This document shows, in pieces, positions 10,450 to 22,319 of a stretch of DNA of 64,000 bases. The notes beneath the pieces are model-generated. The model saw only the letters and a list, made by a program, of their open reading frames with translations. It was not told the DNA's origin and made no database searches. Origin of the DNA: Gigaspora margarita (taxonomy: Eukaryota > Glomeromycota > Glomeromycetes > Diversisporales > Gigasporaceae); NCBI GenBank assembly GCA_009809945.1, contig WTPW01000151.1, positions 221,929-285,928 of the forward strand, written 5' to 3'. The stretch's first letter is position 1. Every line of letters begins with the position of its first letter. Both the position numbers and the translations under genes were made by a program.

Positions 10450-12545
10450 TTCAGGGAGTAAACATAAAGTGCGTTTATTGATCTATTTTAGTAATTTAAG
10501 CTCATAAATACATATGAATTTATTTATTATTTTTTGTGTTATTTAGCCCGTAAGTATAAAGAATGTTTATTAATCAATGGAATTAAAAACAGCAAACATA
10601 ACAGATAACAGTTAATTACTTATTTACTTACGTTTAAATTTATTTCATTCGCATTAATCATTTTATTTTGTGAGTGAGTATAAAGAACATTTATTAATCA
10701 ATGGAATTAAAAATAGCGAACATAACAGATAAATATGTACTTATTTACTATTATGTTTAAAGTCATTTCATTCGCATTAATCACCTCCTCACTCAGCATG
10801 TGAGTATAAAGAACATTGTTAATCAATGGAATTAAAACCAGCAAACATAAAGATAAATACTTATTTACTATTACATTTAAATTCATTTCATTCGCATTAA
10901 TCACCTCCTCAATTAACATGTGGGTATAAAAAACATTTATTTTAATCAATGGAATTAAAAACAGCAAACATAACAGATAAATACTTATTTACCATTACGT
11001 TTAAATTCATTTCATTCGCATTAATCACCCACCTCATACAATAGCAAGTGATTATAAAGAACATTTATTAATCAATGTAATTAAAAATAGAGATAAATAC
11101 TTAATTTACTATTACATTTAAATTCATTTTATTCGCATTAATCATTTTATTCAGCTCGTGAGTATAAAGAACATTTATTATTCAATGAAATTAAAAACAG
11201 CAAACATAACAGATAAATACTTATTTACCATTACGTTTAAATTCATTTCATTCGCATTAATTTAGTCTGTGAGTATAAAGAACATTTAATAATCAATGTA
11301 ATTAAAAACAGCAAACATAACAGTTAAATACTTATTTACTATTATGTTTAAATTCATTTAATTCGCATTAATTACCTCCTCACTCAGCATGTAAGCATAA
11401 AGAACATTTATTAATCAATGGAATTAAAAACAGCAAACATAACAGATAAATACTTATTTAATATTATGTTTAAATTCATTTCATTCGCATTAATAATTTT
11501 ATTCAGTGGGTGAGTATAAAGAACATTTATTAATCAATGGAATTAAAAACAGCATATATAACAGATAAATACTTATTTACCATTACGTTTAATTTCATTT
11601 CATTCATATTAATTTAGTCGGTGAGTATAAAGAACATTTATTAATCAATGGAATTAAAAACAGCAAACATAACAGATAAATACTTACATTTAAATTTATT
11701 TCATTCACATTAATTTAGTTAGTGAGTATGAAGGACATTTATTAATCAATGGAATTAAAAGCAGCAAACATAACAGTTAATTGCCAATTCGCCTAAGAAG
11801 GATAGAATTCTATATGCGCAAATTACTATTAAATTTATATATATTATGAAATCTTCTTTTCCTCTATAGCTAAATATTTTTTTTATTATGCTAATATATT
11901 TTGACTTACTAAGTAAAAATGTAGAGAAGATGTTTTTATATATAATATAATAAAATTATTAAAATTGATCAAGTAGATTATAAGATATTTAAATTATAAA
12001 ATTCGCAACTATATAAAATTTTTATATGTTTAGAGGAAAAAAAGATTTCATCACTATATAAAATACATAGTAATTTGCGCTATAGTAACTATATAATAAT
12101 ACAATAGTTCTTATATGGATTGCTAATTAAATACTTATTTGCCATTACATTTAAATTCATTTCATTCGCATTAATTACCTTTTCACTTAGCATGTGAGTA
12201 TAAAGAACATTTATTAATCAATTGAATTAAAAACAGCAAACATAACAAATAAATACTTATTTACCATTACGTTTAAATTCATTTCATTCACATTAATCAC
12301 CTCCTCACTCAGCATGTAAGCATAAAGAACATTTATTAATCAATGGAATTAAAANCAGCAANCATAGNTAAATACTTATTTACCATTANNTTTAAATTCA
12401 TTTCATTCGCATTAATCATTTTATTCAGTGAGTGAGTATAAAGAACATTTATTAATCAATAGAATTAAAAACAGCAAACATAAACACTTATTTACCATTA
12501 TGTGTGATTCATTTTATTCATATTAATTTAGTCAGTAAATACAAA
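10450..12545 (+). repeat. Tandem array, about 115-120 bp unit, roughly 15 copies
   Basis: The unit runs 'gagtataaagaacatttatt', 'aatcaatggaattaaaaac', 'agcaaacataacagataaat', 'acttatttaccattacg', 'aaattcatttcattcgcatt', 'aatcacctcctcactcagca'. Copies differ mainly in the last 10-15 bp, where some end 'ttagtc'. The array is interrupted at 11781-12126 by a MITE. It lies between the Sel1 and kinase fragments, all on the plus strand. Short ORFs in it are by-products. Confidence 0.95.
11781..12126. mobile_element. MITE at a TTAA target (piggyBac-like), inserted in the tandem array
   Basis: Left end TTGCCAATTCGCCTAAGAA and right end TTCTTATATGGATTGCTAA are imperfect inverted repeats, flanked by TTAA at 11777-11780 and 12127-12130. 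A neighbouring array unit reads 'aacagttaaatacttattt' (near 11320), which is the empty site: one TTAA. Insertion with duplication of TTAA is typical of piggyBac. The related element at 48359-48718 has nearly the same TIR. Confidence 0.85.
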
Positions 12546-12573
12546 AATTATTTACATTCGATCTAAAGTTTAA

Positions 12574-12897
12574 AACGGCAGATGCAAAATAAATCAATTA
12601 CATATTTATTATTTATATAGAAATTCTAATTATGGAAAATGTGGGCACTGTAATAAAGATAACACTCAACCTGCATGGTGTCTATCATGCGATCCTGACA
12701 TAGAAACAAGATGGACAAGTGGATGTAAAAATATTGATGATTGCATGAAAACATTCCAACTTAGAACCTGGAGATATAAAGATGTGATTGAATGGATTCT
12801 ATTCAATAGATTATCAGAAGTTAAAAAAATCAGTGAAGGAGGATTTGGCTCTCTATATTCAGCAACCTGGTCCAACATAAAGCTAACTCAACCTTAA
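12574..12897 (+). pseudogene. Protein kinase gene fragment (leader and glycine-rich loop only)
   Basis: The frame is open from 12574 to a TAA at 12895-12897. It reads 'NYGKCGHCNKDNTQPAWCL' then 'SCDPDIETRWTSG', 'DDCMKTFQLRTW', 'VIEWILFNRLSEVKKI' and 'SEGGFGSLYSATW'. The Cys-rich leader followed by a kinase N-lobe is the arrangement of a large Glomeromycotina kinase family. The glycine-rich loop is present, but the frame stops before the ATP-binding lysine, the HRD motif and the DFG motif, so no kinase activity is possible. There is no ATG upstream in a sensible place, since the frame emerges from the tandem array. It is probably a fragment left by rearrangement. Confidence 0.85.
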
Positions 12898-14460
12898 TCA
12901 CAAATGGTGTTACTAAAATAGCAAATATTATAACAATTTTTACAGTAATTAATGACAAAAATTATATAATTCTAATACAAAGTAACAGAATTCTTTTTAT
13001 AGTAACACCCAACAGAAATCAACAATAATTCTAATATAAACACAACTTTTAACTATATCAAAATTACAAAAGTTTAAATAACTAATTTTTAACCACATAT
13101 TGAAAAGCAAGTTTTGTACCAAATTTTTACAGCAACTCAACAGAAATTATAATAATTCAAATACTAACTCAAACCTTAACTATATAGAAACCATGATAAT
13201 TCTAATAAACCAAACTCAGCCTAGCCTTAATTACATAATGTTATCACTGTAATAGCGAGTTTTGTAACGAATTTTTTATAGTATTTTATCAAAGAAATTA
13301 TGATAATTTCAATGCTAACCAATTCAAATCTTATTCATATAATATATGGCCACTATTCAATAGAAAAAGAAGAGATCTACATTTAGATCTGATTCAAAAT
13401 TTTGAGAAAATCACATTTTTGTAGATCATGCCATTTATACTTTAGTATAAGGTTGCACATAAAAACTTGGAAATATTTGAATAAAATATTAAATTAGTAT
13501 AATTTAACATTCTAAAAAAATTATACATCTGTTTATGCTTTATTAAATGAGCCAATAAAAAATTTTTAGCCAAAAAGGAGATCTCTCTTCTTTCTATTGA
13601 ACAGCACCCATATGTTATTAGAATACCATAAAGCACAGTCCATAGTACCCTCCCATATCAAAATATTTTCCTTAAAAAAATTTTGCAGTGGAATGTAAAA
13701 TTCTGTTATATTCTATACGAAAAGGTTATTCAAATGAAAAGTTATCACCTATAATACCAGAATGGTAATATAGTCCTCACTGTATGATAGTGATTAAGTT
13801 TTGTAAAAGTTTTTTTTTTTGACAATATTTTATAATAAATATCTTAATAATTCCAGTGCAAACTAATCAATTATATAGGTATAAGGTTTTAATAGAATTT
13901 TTTATAGTAGCTCACAATAGAAATTCAATACGTAATAACTAAACCTTAACTATAAGCAATAATTCCAGTACAACCAATTCAACTAAGTCTGCAGTCACTG
14001 AAATAGCAAATATTTTGAAAATGGAATATACAGAAACTTGCTGTAGAAATCACAATAATTTCACTAAATCATTTACTGTAGTCATTGGAGTACTAAGTCC
14101 TCTTATAGAATTTTTTACACTATTCTATCATCAAAATCATGAAATTTCCAATACAAACCATTTCAATCTCAATTACATATTGCTGTTACTGAAAGAACGA
14201 GTAAATTTTTGCATTTTTTTAAAAAAATAATGATGTCAACTTTAACCAAATATGTGGTTACTGGAACAAGTTTAGCAACAGAATATTTTATAGTAATTGT
14301 ATAAATTATGACAATATTAATACAAATTGAGTCTTAACCAGTGTACAAATAAATTGTGTAATGGAGTTTTTGCAGTAAATAAAAATCAAGGTAACCCTAA
14401 ATACAACTAATTCGATTCAAATATCATAATATATATACTGTGATAGTTATTAAACTCTGT
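12898..14460 (+). repeat. Satellite S1, long block
   Basis: Degenerate units of about 100-115 bp with 'cagaaatta(t/c)aataatt', 'aattccaatacaaaccaatt', 'ccttaactatata', 'tgttatcactgtaatagca' and 'agttttgtaacaaatttt'. Units are too diverged to count exactly. The family recurs at 5640-5990 and, inverted, at 57950-58760. No gene. Confidence 0.75.
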
Positions 14461-15689
14461 ATAAGATGGTGGCATGAATGGGCCACCATCGCACTAGTAT
14501 GAGATAAACAAGTAAAAAAACCACTACACAAACCGTAAAAGTAAGCACTATCACTGGTTGTTGAAACGTTTGAGTATATTTGGGTAGTGAACGATTGGTT
14601 TGCTATTGAACGATTGGTTGTCTAATGGGTAAGGGTGAATTCAGAAGTAATTTTTCAGAAAAACAGCCTTTTTAATGTACCTTTAGCTAATAATTAAACA
14701 TGTATGTATTGCAATATTCTATACACTTAATTATGGCTTCAAGTAAGTTTAAAAGACTCTTTTTGTAAAAACTCACCTTGTAATAAATTTTAACGACAAA
14801 TAATTCACAATTATTAATTTTGGGGACTGGTCATAACCTTTACCACTTCTAAATATAATGCTCTTTTATTTGATAACAACATATGTAAAAATTTATTTGC
14901 TTTTTTCCGAATTAATTCAACCAATACATATGATTACCGTGTTGTCACATAATAACGTTCATGAGCATTATTTAGAATGATATCCTTAATTTAGCAAAAT
15001 TTGAAATAAACCCCTGTATCATTTTGCAATACGTTAAAAGACATACATATATTACAAAATTGTTATTTACGTTCCTGGTTTTGGCGTGACTGCGTCGCGC
15101 GCTACCTTATATGGTTTAGTTCATATTTCGCGTTCGTACACAAAATCTGGAATCTGATTGGACGCCCTATTTCTGTATTGTTTATACTAAATTGTACTAT
15201 GACCTACGTAGAATGCGTAATTGGCTTTAATTGCCTATCATGTCAGATAATCTTCGTCAAATATGATTGGCTGATTAAATATCAATGAATTGGTAGTTTA
15301 ATTCTTCTGATATAGAATAAAAAATCTTTGGTATTCACAATTGTATCTATGTTATGCATAAACTCATATTTGCTCTTATCGTTAATGATATGTATAATAT
15401 GATGTCCTATAATTCTCAATCATTAAAAAAATTAAACACAGTACTTTTGACAATTGTGGAATGGAGTATAGTTCAATTCGAGTTTTGCATTCATACACAA
15501 ATCTTGATTCTGATTGGATGTTTTAATTAGCCCTATGCGTTGATTACAGTCAAGGATAACCTGATTTGTGGCTTATATTAAATTGAGGCTTATATGAAAG
15601 AGGTATTATCATATGATTGTATTCAACAGAAATTATAGATGCATGTGATAGAGATTATAGATACGCATGCATGAGATTTTACAGGGGGT
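14460..15689. other. Non-coding stretch with dispersed repeats
   Basis: No gene seen. At 15064-15112 there is a GC-rich block 'ttacgttcctggttttggcg' followed by 'tgactgcgtcgcgcgctacc', repeated at 18408-18452. 'catatttcgcgttcgtaca' at 15122-15140 matches 6937-6956, and a diverged copy lies near 15480. Confidence 0.5.
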
Positions 15690-15904
15690 CCCAAAATTCT
15701 GGGTTGGATGCGTCAGATCTAGGTCGGCGTTTAGCCCAAATTGTTAGCAGGTTCTACAGCAAAATTATCAGTTGAGCATTTTTTACTTAAGAATGGATAT
15801 GATTTCATTGGTAAAACTTTTTATGATGGGGCATAATTGATCGATTCTAATCCAGCCGACCATGATTCTGATGTACTCTGACGTATTCCAACATGGAATT
15901 TGGG
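15690..15904 (+). mobile_element. MITE family CCCAAAATTCTGGG, copy 1
   Basis: About 215 bp with ends CCCAAAATTCTGGGTTGGAT and CCAACATGGAATTTGGG as imperfect inverted repeats. Interior motifs 'aggtcggcgttta' and 'gcaaaattatcag' are shared with the copies at 17278-17494 (inverted) and 48843-49003 (partial, direct). Confidence 0.8.
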
Positions 15905-16074
15905 TTCCCTTAGTATGATTTTTCCTGTATGAGTTATGTGACAGAGATTATAAAGATACATGTGGGAGTAAATAATGAATCTTGTCATTTGTTCTCTTCA
16001 ATGCCAAATCATAATCTGTATTCCATCCATTCCACCTTCTCTCATCATTTCGCCTAGAGCCTTGCTTGTTGTCA

Positions 16075-16490
16075 TGTATTACAAGTTGAATGTGTCTCAT
16101 CATAGCGTGGGCTTGAATTATTGTGTGTACCATGTTGAATACGCATGAGCTTGAACTCGCTACACTTATAAAAGTTGATGTTGTTATGTGTAAAGAGTTG
16201 AATGGCCACGCCATAGCATGGCCTCGAACTCACTATTACAATTTGAATGTGCCGCTCCATAGCGTGAAATCGAACCTTAAAAGTAATATTGTCATGTGTA
16301 ACAAGTTGAATGCGCTGTTGGCTCGAACTCGCTACTTTATTTTGATGCTGTCATAGTGTAATGAGTTGAATGTGCTGCGCCATAATGTGGACTTGAACTC
16401 ATTATATTTATAAAAGTTTATGTTGTCTTGTGCATTGAGTTAAATGTGCACACCAAAGCGTGGGCTCAAACTCACTATTAAAAATTGATA
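16075..16490 (+). repeat. Minisatellite, about 75-80 bp unit
   Basis: Repeated 'gttgaatgtgc', 'gccatagcgtgg', 'ctcgaactcgcta' and 'ataaaagttgatgttgtc'. About five degenerate units; the array resumes after the MITE at 16901-16950 ('taacgagttgaa', 'gcgccactcctt'). The 'ggctcgaactcgc' core resembles a tRNA B box, but no tRNA can be folded from it. Confidence 0.75.
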
Positions 16491-16493
16491 TTA

Positions 16494-16897
16494 GGCCACG
16501 CAAAGTTGATTTTTCGTTTTGCATTACCCGCCGTCCCATTTTTTCAATTTTTTCAAATTTTTTTTTTTTTTTTTTNNNNNNNNNNNNNNNNNNNNNNNNN
16601 NNNNNNNNNNNNNNNNNNNNNNNNNNNNNNNNNNNNNNNNNNNNNNNNNNNNNNNNNNNNNNNNNNNNNNNNNNNNNNNNNNNNNNNNNNNNNNNNNNNN
16701 NNNNNNNNNNNNNNNNNNNNNNNNNNNNNNNNNNNNNNNNNNNNNNNNNNNNNNNNNNNNNNNNNNNNNNNNNNNNNNNNNNNNNNNNNNNNNNNNNNNN
16801 NNNNNNNNNNNNAAAAAAAAAAAAAAAAAAAATCCGCCCGTCCGTCCTGAATTTTGTAATCCATGTAAACAAAACAAAAAATCAACTTTGCGTGGCC
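16494..16897. mobile_element. MITE with TTA target duplication, containing an assembly gap
   Basis: Perfect terminal inverted repeats GGCCACGCAAAGTTGATTTT and AAAATCAACTTTGCGTGGCC, flanked by TTA (16491-16493 and 16898-16900). A 3-bp TWA duplication suggests PIF/Harbinger. The centre is a poly(T)/gap/poly(A) structure, so the element is probably a snapback that defeated assembly. A lone related end, 'gaccacacaaaattgatttt', is at 18083. Confidence 0.85.
16576..16812. other. Assembly gap (237 N)
   Basis: Run of N between a T run and an A run, inside the MITE. Any reading frame across it is meaningless. Confidence 0.99.
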
Positions 16898-17277
16898 TTA
16901 TATGTAACGAGTTGAAAGAATAATGCGCCACTCCTTAGTGATATTCAATTATGCTTCGTCATGTGAATATATTCACATGTACATAGAGCACAATATGCAA
17001 TAGAAGAGAAAGTGATGAAGTGGAACACTACTCCCATCATGTATCTTCATAATGTCTAATACAGTATTTAATATGAATCCAAGCGAGAATAATTTGTATG
17101 CATAATGATGATCTATATCCTTACTGAAAGTAGTAATCTTGTGATTTTCATGAATCCTGCTTGGGGTTAACGACTACTCATAATTGCTGAATATGGAATT
17201 TAATAGGAAAATCATAACGATAAGGTTGATTAGTGATAGCAGAAATGATCCCGTAATTCCAACTCATACAGGAAGGT

Positions 17278-17494
17278 CCCCAAAATTCTGGGTCGGAATA
17301 CGTCGGAGTACTTCGGATCATGGTCGACTGGATCAGAATTGATCAATTTTGCCCCAAGATCATAAAAATTTTTACAAATAAATCATATCCATACATTAAT
17401 TGAAAAATGCCTAGCTGATAATTTTGCTATAGAATCTACTAACAACTAGGGTAAACGCCGACCTATATCCGGTGCATCTTACCCGGAATTTTGG
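17278..17494 (-). mobile_element. MITE family CCCAAAATTCTGGG, copy 2
   Basis: Reverse complement of the copy at 15690-15904 along its whole length. The inverted pair also shares a short outer arm: 'cctgtatgagtt' at 15924 and 'aactcataca' at 17261. The pair encloses 16075-16950. Confidence 0.8.
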
Positions 17495-17499
17495 AGATC

Positions 17500-18400
17500 C
17501 TCCTGTAAAATTCTGTAATTCCAAGCAATTTGGAGCTCCATAGAACATAGACAACTTTAATAGTTATGTGATTGATATTATGGTTGTCCGGTGTGCTTAT
17601 GCAATTTTTATTGGTTAATAAGATAGTTGCACAGCATGTGAGGATCAGTACGATCACGTGTTCCTGGTGGAGTAAATCGTCAATCATTTTCTTACTAGTG
17701 AGTTAGTGATGTCCAAAAAATTTTGCATGTTGCGTCGTGTAACCCAAGCCACTCCAACCTAAATAATTTTGCCTGATATCACCAAATTTTAACAAACCTG
17801 CTAACCGTGTACTAAGTAAATTACTTGGATTGTAATTTGCTATAATATTACTCATCAGTACAAAGCTAGTATTAATGCTCCGCAGGTTCGATCCGAGGTC
17901 TGAATCCGAATCGCCAGAGTGGCTCGGTTACATGACGTTAACTTACTATTTTCTTACTGGACATAATCTATTTATTTGCCTGTCCAATACAAAATATAAT
18001 TGTAAAGTTCTTTAATCGTTAAAGCGAACAGAATTTAAATATTACTTTAATCATACATGTATTTCCCAAAACATAATTATCAGACCACACAAAATTGATT
18101 TTGTTTTGCATTACGTTTTTTTTAATTTACTGCAAATAGAAAAACTGTTCACATTTAAGGTTATACAAGGTTATCTTTTCATTTTTCACAACAAGAAATC
18201 ATAAAATTGGGCCAGCAGTCATATTTTTCCTGTTAATCCTATCAAACGATTACAGGAAATTAAGGTCTCCATCAGGTGACACCAGATAAAAATAACGAGA
18301 AAAAATAGATATCAAAAAATCGAACAAAAAATTTGAAATTATGTCCCTGTGCATCATATAGTAAAAGCTTTATAATATGCTAAAAGTCGTATAATACAAA
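17500..18400. other. Non-coding stretch
   Basis: No gene seen. Contains a tRNA-like but non-foldable GC-richer patch at 17880-17940 and a single MITE end at 18083. Plus-strand sequence at 18540-18590 has CCCTAA-like repeats ('caccctaaccctaacac'-like), a short interstitial telomere-type patch. Confidence 0.4.
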
Positions 18401-18407
18401 ATCATTG

Positions 18408-18452
18408 TTTACGTTCCTGGTTTTGGCGCGACTGTGTCGCGCAGCTACCTTA
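18408..18452 (+). repeat. Conserved GC-rich block with a short hairpin
   Basis: 'tacgttcctggttttggcgc' then 'gactgtgtcgcgcagctacc', nearly the same as 15066-15112. GCGCGAC and GTCGCGC can pair across a TGT loop. Function unknown. Confidence 0.6.
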
Positions 18453-18654
18453 TGGATAGAAAAAAGGGACACTTGAAGAATAAGGAACAAGTGATCATTA
18501 CATCACGTGAAATCATGCAATTACGTCATTTGTTTACTAGCACTAACCAAATTAACCCATCACCTAACCCTAACACTAACCCTAACGTAGGCTGAATACT
18601 TTATCATGTCATGTGATATCACTGGGTTCCTTGATCTTTAATCTTCCCCCACAT

Positions 18655-19040
18655 AGTGACTTGTTAATAACAAAATAAACCAATTTTATATAAGTGTTCA
18701 TTTAGCAGATAGAATATCGTTAAAATTAAATATATATTTTTATTTAGCTACAAAATATATTTTCAACATAAAGATAACATTAAAATAGTAGCCAGATATT
18801 TGGAATTGTTCTATTTGTTGATTCACAATTTAAAAACAAGATACAAGACCAGATATATATAGTCTTGGAGCAATATTTTGGGAGATCTCGAGTTGCTGTC
18901 TGCCATTTTTTTGCTTAGATATGCATGCAAATATTTTAGCAATATGTAAAAGGTCTACAAGAAAAGGAAATAGTCAAAAAACAGTAATTGGGCATGTTAA
19001 AGCAGCAGCAAAGACAGTCCACATTCAGAGCAGAAAAAAA
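18655..19040 (+). repeat. Dispersed repeat R390, copy 1
   Basis: About 385 bp matched at 34103-34517, which carries a 33-bp extra stretch. It abuts the left end of the segmental duplication. A short frame near its 3' end ('VIGHVKAAAKTVHIQSRK') is partly kept in the second copy ('HVKATAKTVYNKSRKR'), so it may derive from an exon of an unrecognised gene. Confidence 0.7.
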
Positions 19041-20500
19041 GGTTGAATTTCATTTTGATTTTCTATTAATGTTTATTAATTTTCACATTTTTATTTCTAA
19101 TTAAACTTGTAAAATTGTGTGCTGTTTATTATTAATTAAAAGGAAGACCAAAGCAATGTTTAAAGAAATTCTCCACAACCATAAAAAAAAAACTTTATTT
19201 CAATAGGAAACTAAAAATGTTTGATCCATTTCTTTATTATAACACAACGATTTTCTTGTATAATAAACGCTTATTTCGCATGGTTTGGAGGTGTTGACGA
19301 ATCTTTTATATTGTAATTTTCTTGTATAGGAAAAATTATATCACATTAACCTTTTATACGTTAGTCCAATTCTTTTGCAAGTGTTTGCAAATCGCTCACA
19401 ATGTATAATAATAATAATGTACATAATAACAATCCAGAAATCCAAAGTAAGTGTACTTTTACGTCATCTACTTTCCAAATGCACAGTACGGATAAATTTT
19501 TGCATAGTACCAGATGAAATCCCGAAAATTATTGGAAGTAATGTTAAGAGCTAATTTTATCAACGTTCTATGTAATTAGAAATGATCAAAATAAGTGCGA
19601 AGTATGAGATTAAGGGTGTTAATCAATTTTATTATAATTGTTTTAATCATTAATCGAATTAGAATAGATTCTCATTTCTGCATAATCGTTTTATCGCTAT
19701 TTGCAAAAATCAAGTATCTTTGATCATATTTTGTGGATTGCAACCCACACTACAATCAGCTGCAATCACCGATTGTCGTCCGATCGTGCAATTGCAAGTT
19801 ACTTTTCTTAACCAAGGATTCAATAGATATATAGTATTTTCATTAATTTGCTCTGTATATCGATATTTATTATTTTTATGGTGGTTTTCAAAAAAGGTGT
19901 AGCACTATAATTCTCGTGATGGTAGTTGAAAAATTTTAAAATTTTAAATTACCTATCGGTCATATTTTTAATCAATAACGTTTATATTTATTCGAAATCT
20001 TCAAAATGGTTTTACATTGCAGCATGATCTACAGAAGTACACCTTTTTGCAAACCGCTATAAAATCATTATTCGTGCAAAATTGGACAACAAGCTTGTGA
20101 TTTAAATGATGTAATGTGGTTGCAATCTGCAATAATTATTACAAATGTGACTTAATTTAACTCCAATTTTTTTCCATGCTAAAACTATGATCATTCTTTG
20201 TGTGCAATTGGTCATGTGTTTAATTTGCTATTGGGTTTCGAGTTTGCCACATTTCCTTTTTGATTAAAACGTAGAAGATTCGTTAAAAAATCTTATTATC
20301 ATATTGACTATCATATTGAACTATCTGACTATCTGATCTATCTGAGCATATGTCCCCGACAGGTTGTATGATTATTTGGTGATTATTTTTTACAGTGAAG
20401 GGCAACATTCTTCTTAATCTAATGATGGAAAAAAATAAAGAAATGTCGAAATATGGAACCAGAAAAATAATCAACAGCAAAATAATATAGTAATATTTTT

Positions 20501-20825
20501 GCAGAAAAATGGTTGAAAAGTGAAAATATTTTCTTAAAATTGTTTGTGTCTGATAAAACATTATGAGATTTAACAAATGATAATATACAAGTATATATGG
20601 ATTCACTTTATAAAAGTAGGTTTATTTCATTTAAATATCAAGGTAACTATCTATATATTTTTTAAATAAATTATATTCTATGTCATAACATTGTCTAATT
20701 TTATAAAATTGCCGAATTGGAGAAAAACCAAGACAAGGCCAATGAAAAAAACGCCAAAATCGATGAAGTCATTTTATAGTTATTGAATTATTTGAATTGG
20801 ACGTGCCAGATATAGTTGATGAATA
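20501..20825 (+). pseudogene. Small unidentified gene relic, copy A
   Basis: A first exon-like stretch reads 'AEKWLKSENIFLKLFVSD', a TGA, then 'DLTNDNIQVYMDSLYKS' and 'FISFKYQ', ending at a GTAACT donor (20643). After an intron of about 65 bp it resumes with 'IAELEKNQDKANEKNAKID' (charged, coiled-coil-like) and, after a frameshift, 'VIELFELDVPDIVDE' and TAA (20823-20825). The acceptor appears mutated: 'ataaaattg' where AG would be expected. The same two parts are in copy B. I do not recognise the family. It runs toward the F-box gene on the opposite strand. Confidence 0.6.
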
Positions 20826-21165
20826 ACCCAATATGAACAGAAAATAGTAGAAAAAAAATTTTACTTTACTATTTTAATTCGATCTAAATATAATGAATAT
20901 AATGGAATTTATAAAAAATTATACATTTTGTTTATATAATGTATAAGCCAAATGATTGAATTAGCATTTTCAGTTATTGAATTATTTGAATTGGACGTGC
21001 CAGATATAGTTGATGAATAACCCGATATGAACAGAAAATAGTAGAAAAAAAATTTTACTTTACTATTTTAATTCGATCTAAATATAATGAATATAATGGA
21101 ATTTATAAAAAATTATACATTTTGTTTATATAATGTATAAGCCAAATGATTGAATTAGCATTTTC
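20778..21165 (+). repeat. 194-bp tandem duplication in copy A
   Basis: Units 20778-20971 and 20972-21165 are nearly identical and each ends 'gaattagcattttc'. Copy B has a single unit, so this arose after the segmental duplication or was lost there. Confidence 0.9.
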
Positions 21166-22319
21166 ATGTTTAATTTAATTCAAATTTGGTTTTATATTAG
21201 AGAAGTGCTATTTATCGGCCAATTTTTGTAAGAATAAGGGTTAACAGCTTATAATTTCTACATATTTTATACTAATTTATGTTTTAACCACTTGGTTTAT
21301 CAAAAAATTTATAAAATCAACTGTAATATTATAATTACTAACATTCGATCTTGTTTGTTATAAACATTTTCACGTATTATTAATATTAATAGCATCTCAA
21401 AGAAGTTTTTTGTATTTATGGGGTGCGGTTTAGGACCTTTGGGTTTAGGAAATTTGGGGACCGAAGTTATGCGATTAATATGTTGGGAGAATGATTGGTA
21501 TGGGTTCAAATATGTAATCCTAGTTTAGTGGTTTTTGTCATAGATATTGGAATTTAAGTATGTAACGCTAGAGCTTGCTTGAATAGCGAGCCTATTCCCA
21601 TATGTTTTTTATATATAGTAATAAAAAGTAGCTGATCAAGCAATAATAATAAAAACAAGATCAATTCAAGTATAATAAATAAAAAGCATGCGGTAATAAA
21701 AGGACTGTTTAAATTATTAATATATGTCGTGAATAAAGTCATACGACATATATTTGTCACAAAATAATGATCCTAATCATGATGTCAAATGAGCGATCGA
21801 ATGGTTATATAACAGATATAAGATATGTAAAAAAGAATTTTACCTGTTCTATATAGAAATTAAATATTAATAATAAACTTAATTCTGAACATTTATTTAA
21901 CGAAAAAGCCTATACGCAATGCACATATATATATATTTTAATCTTGTACGTACGTACGTATTGCTTACAGAAATAAGAGTACGAGTAGGCAATCTTCTCC
22001 AAATTGTATTTTTTACAATATTTTACACCATTTATTCTAGCTAAATAGAAGCGAAAATTCTACGCGCATAGTACCTTATACTGTAAATTTGTAAATTCAA
22101 TATTAAATTAATTAAAATGATATTTTATCTAACAGGTAAATCCTAGAATTTGTGAATTACGAATGATTTATTACGTTTGGGACCATATTTGTGATCTATG
22201 TTAGTGTTATTGTATTTTATATACTGATTTACAGTTTAGTCGGCTTAATTACATCGACAATAATACCACAATATAGTAAGAAATCTTGTTTGTCCGTAGA
22301 TAAAAGAAATTTATAGAAA

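Noticed and set aside
10707..10967. 86-codon minus-strand frame with a repeated 'NANEM-LN' unit
   Set aside because: By-product of the 115-120 bp tandem array.
12666..12878. 70-codon minus-strand frame
   Set aside because: Antisense shadow of the kinase fragment.
16408..16931. Open frames across 16.4-16.9 kb
   Set aside because: They cross an N gap bounded by T and A runs inside a MITE.
17880..17940. tRNA-like patch (gccagagtggctcgg, ggttcgatcc)
   Set aside because: The B-box-like part precedes the A-box-like part and no cloverleaf forms.
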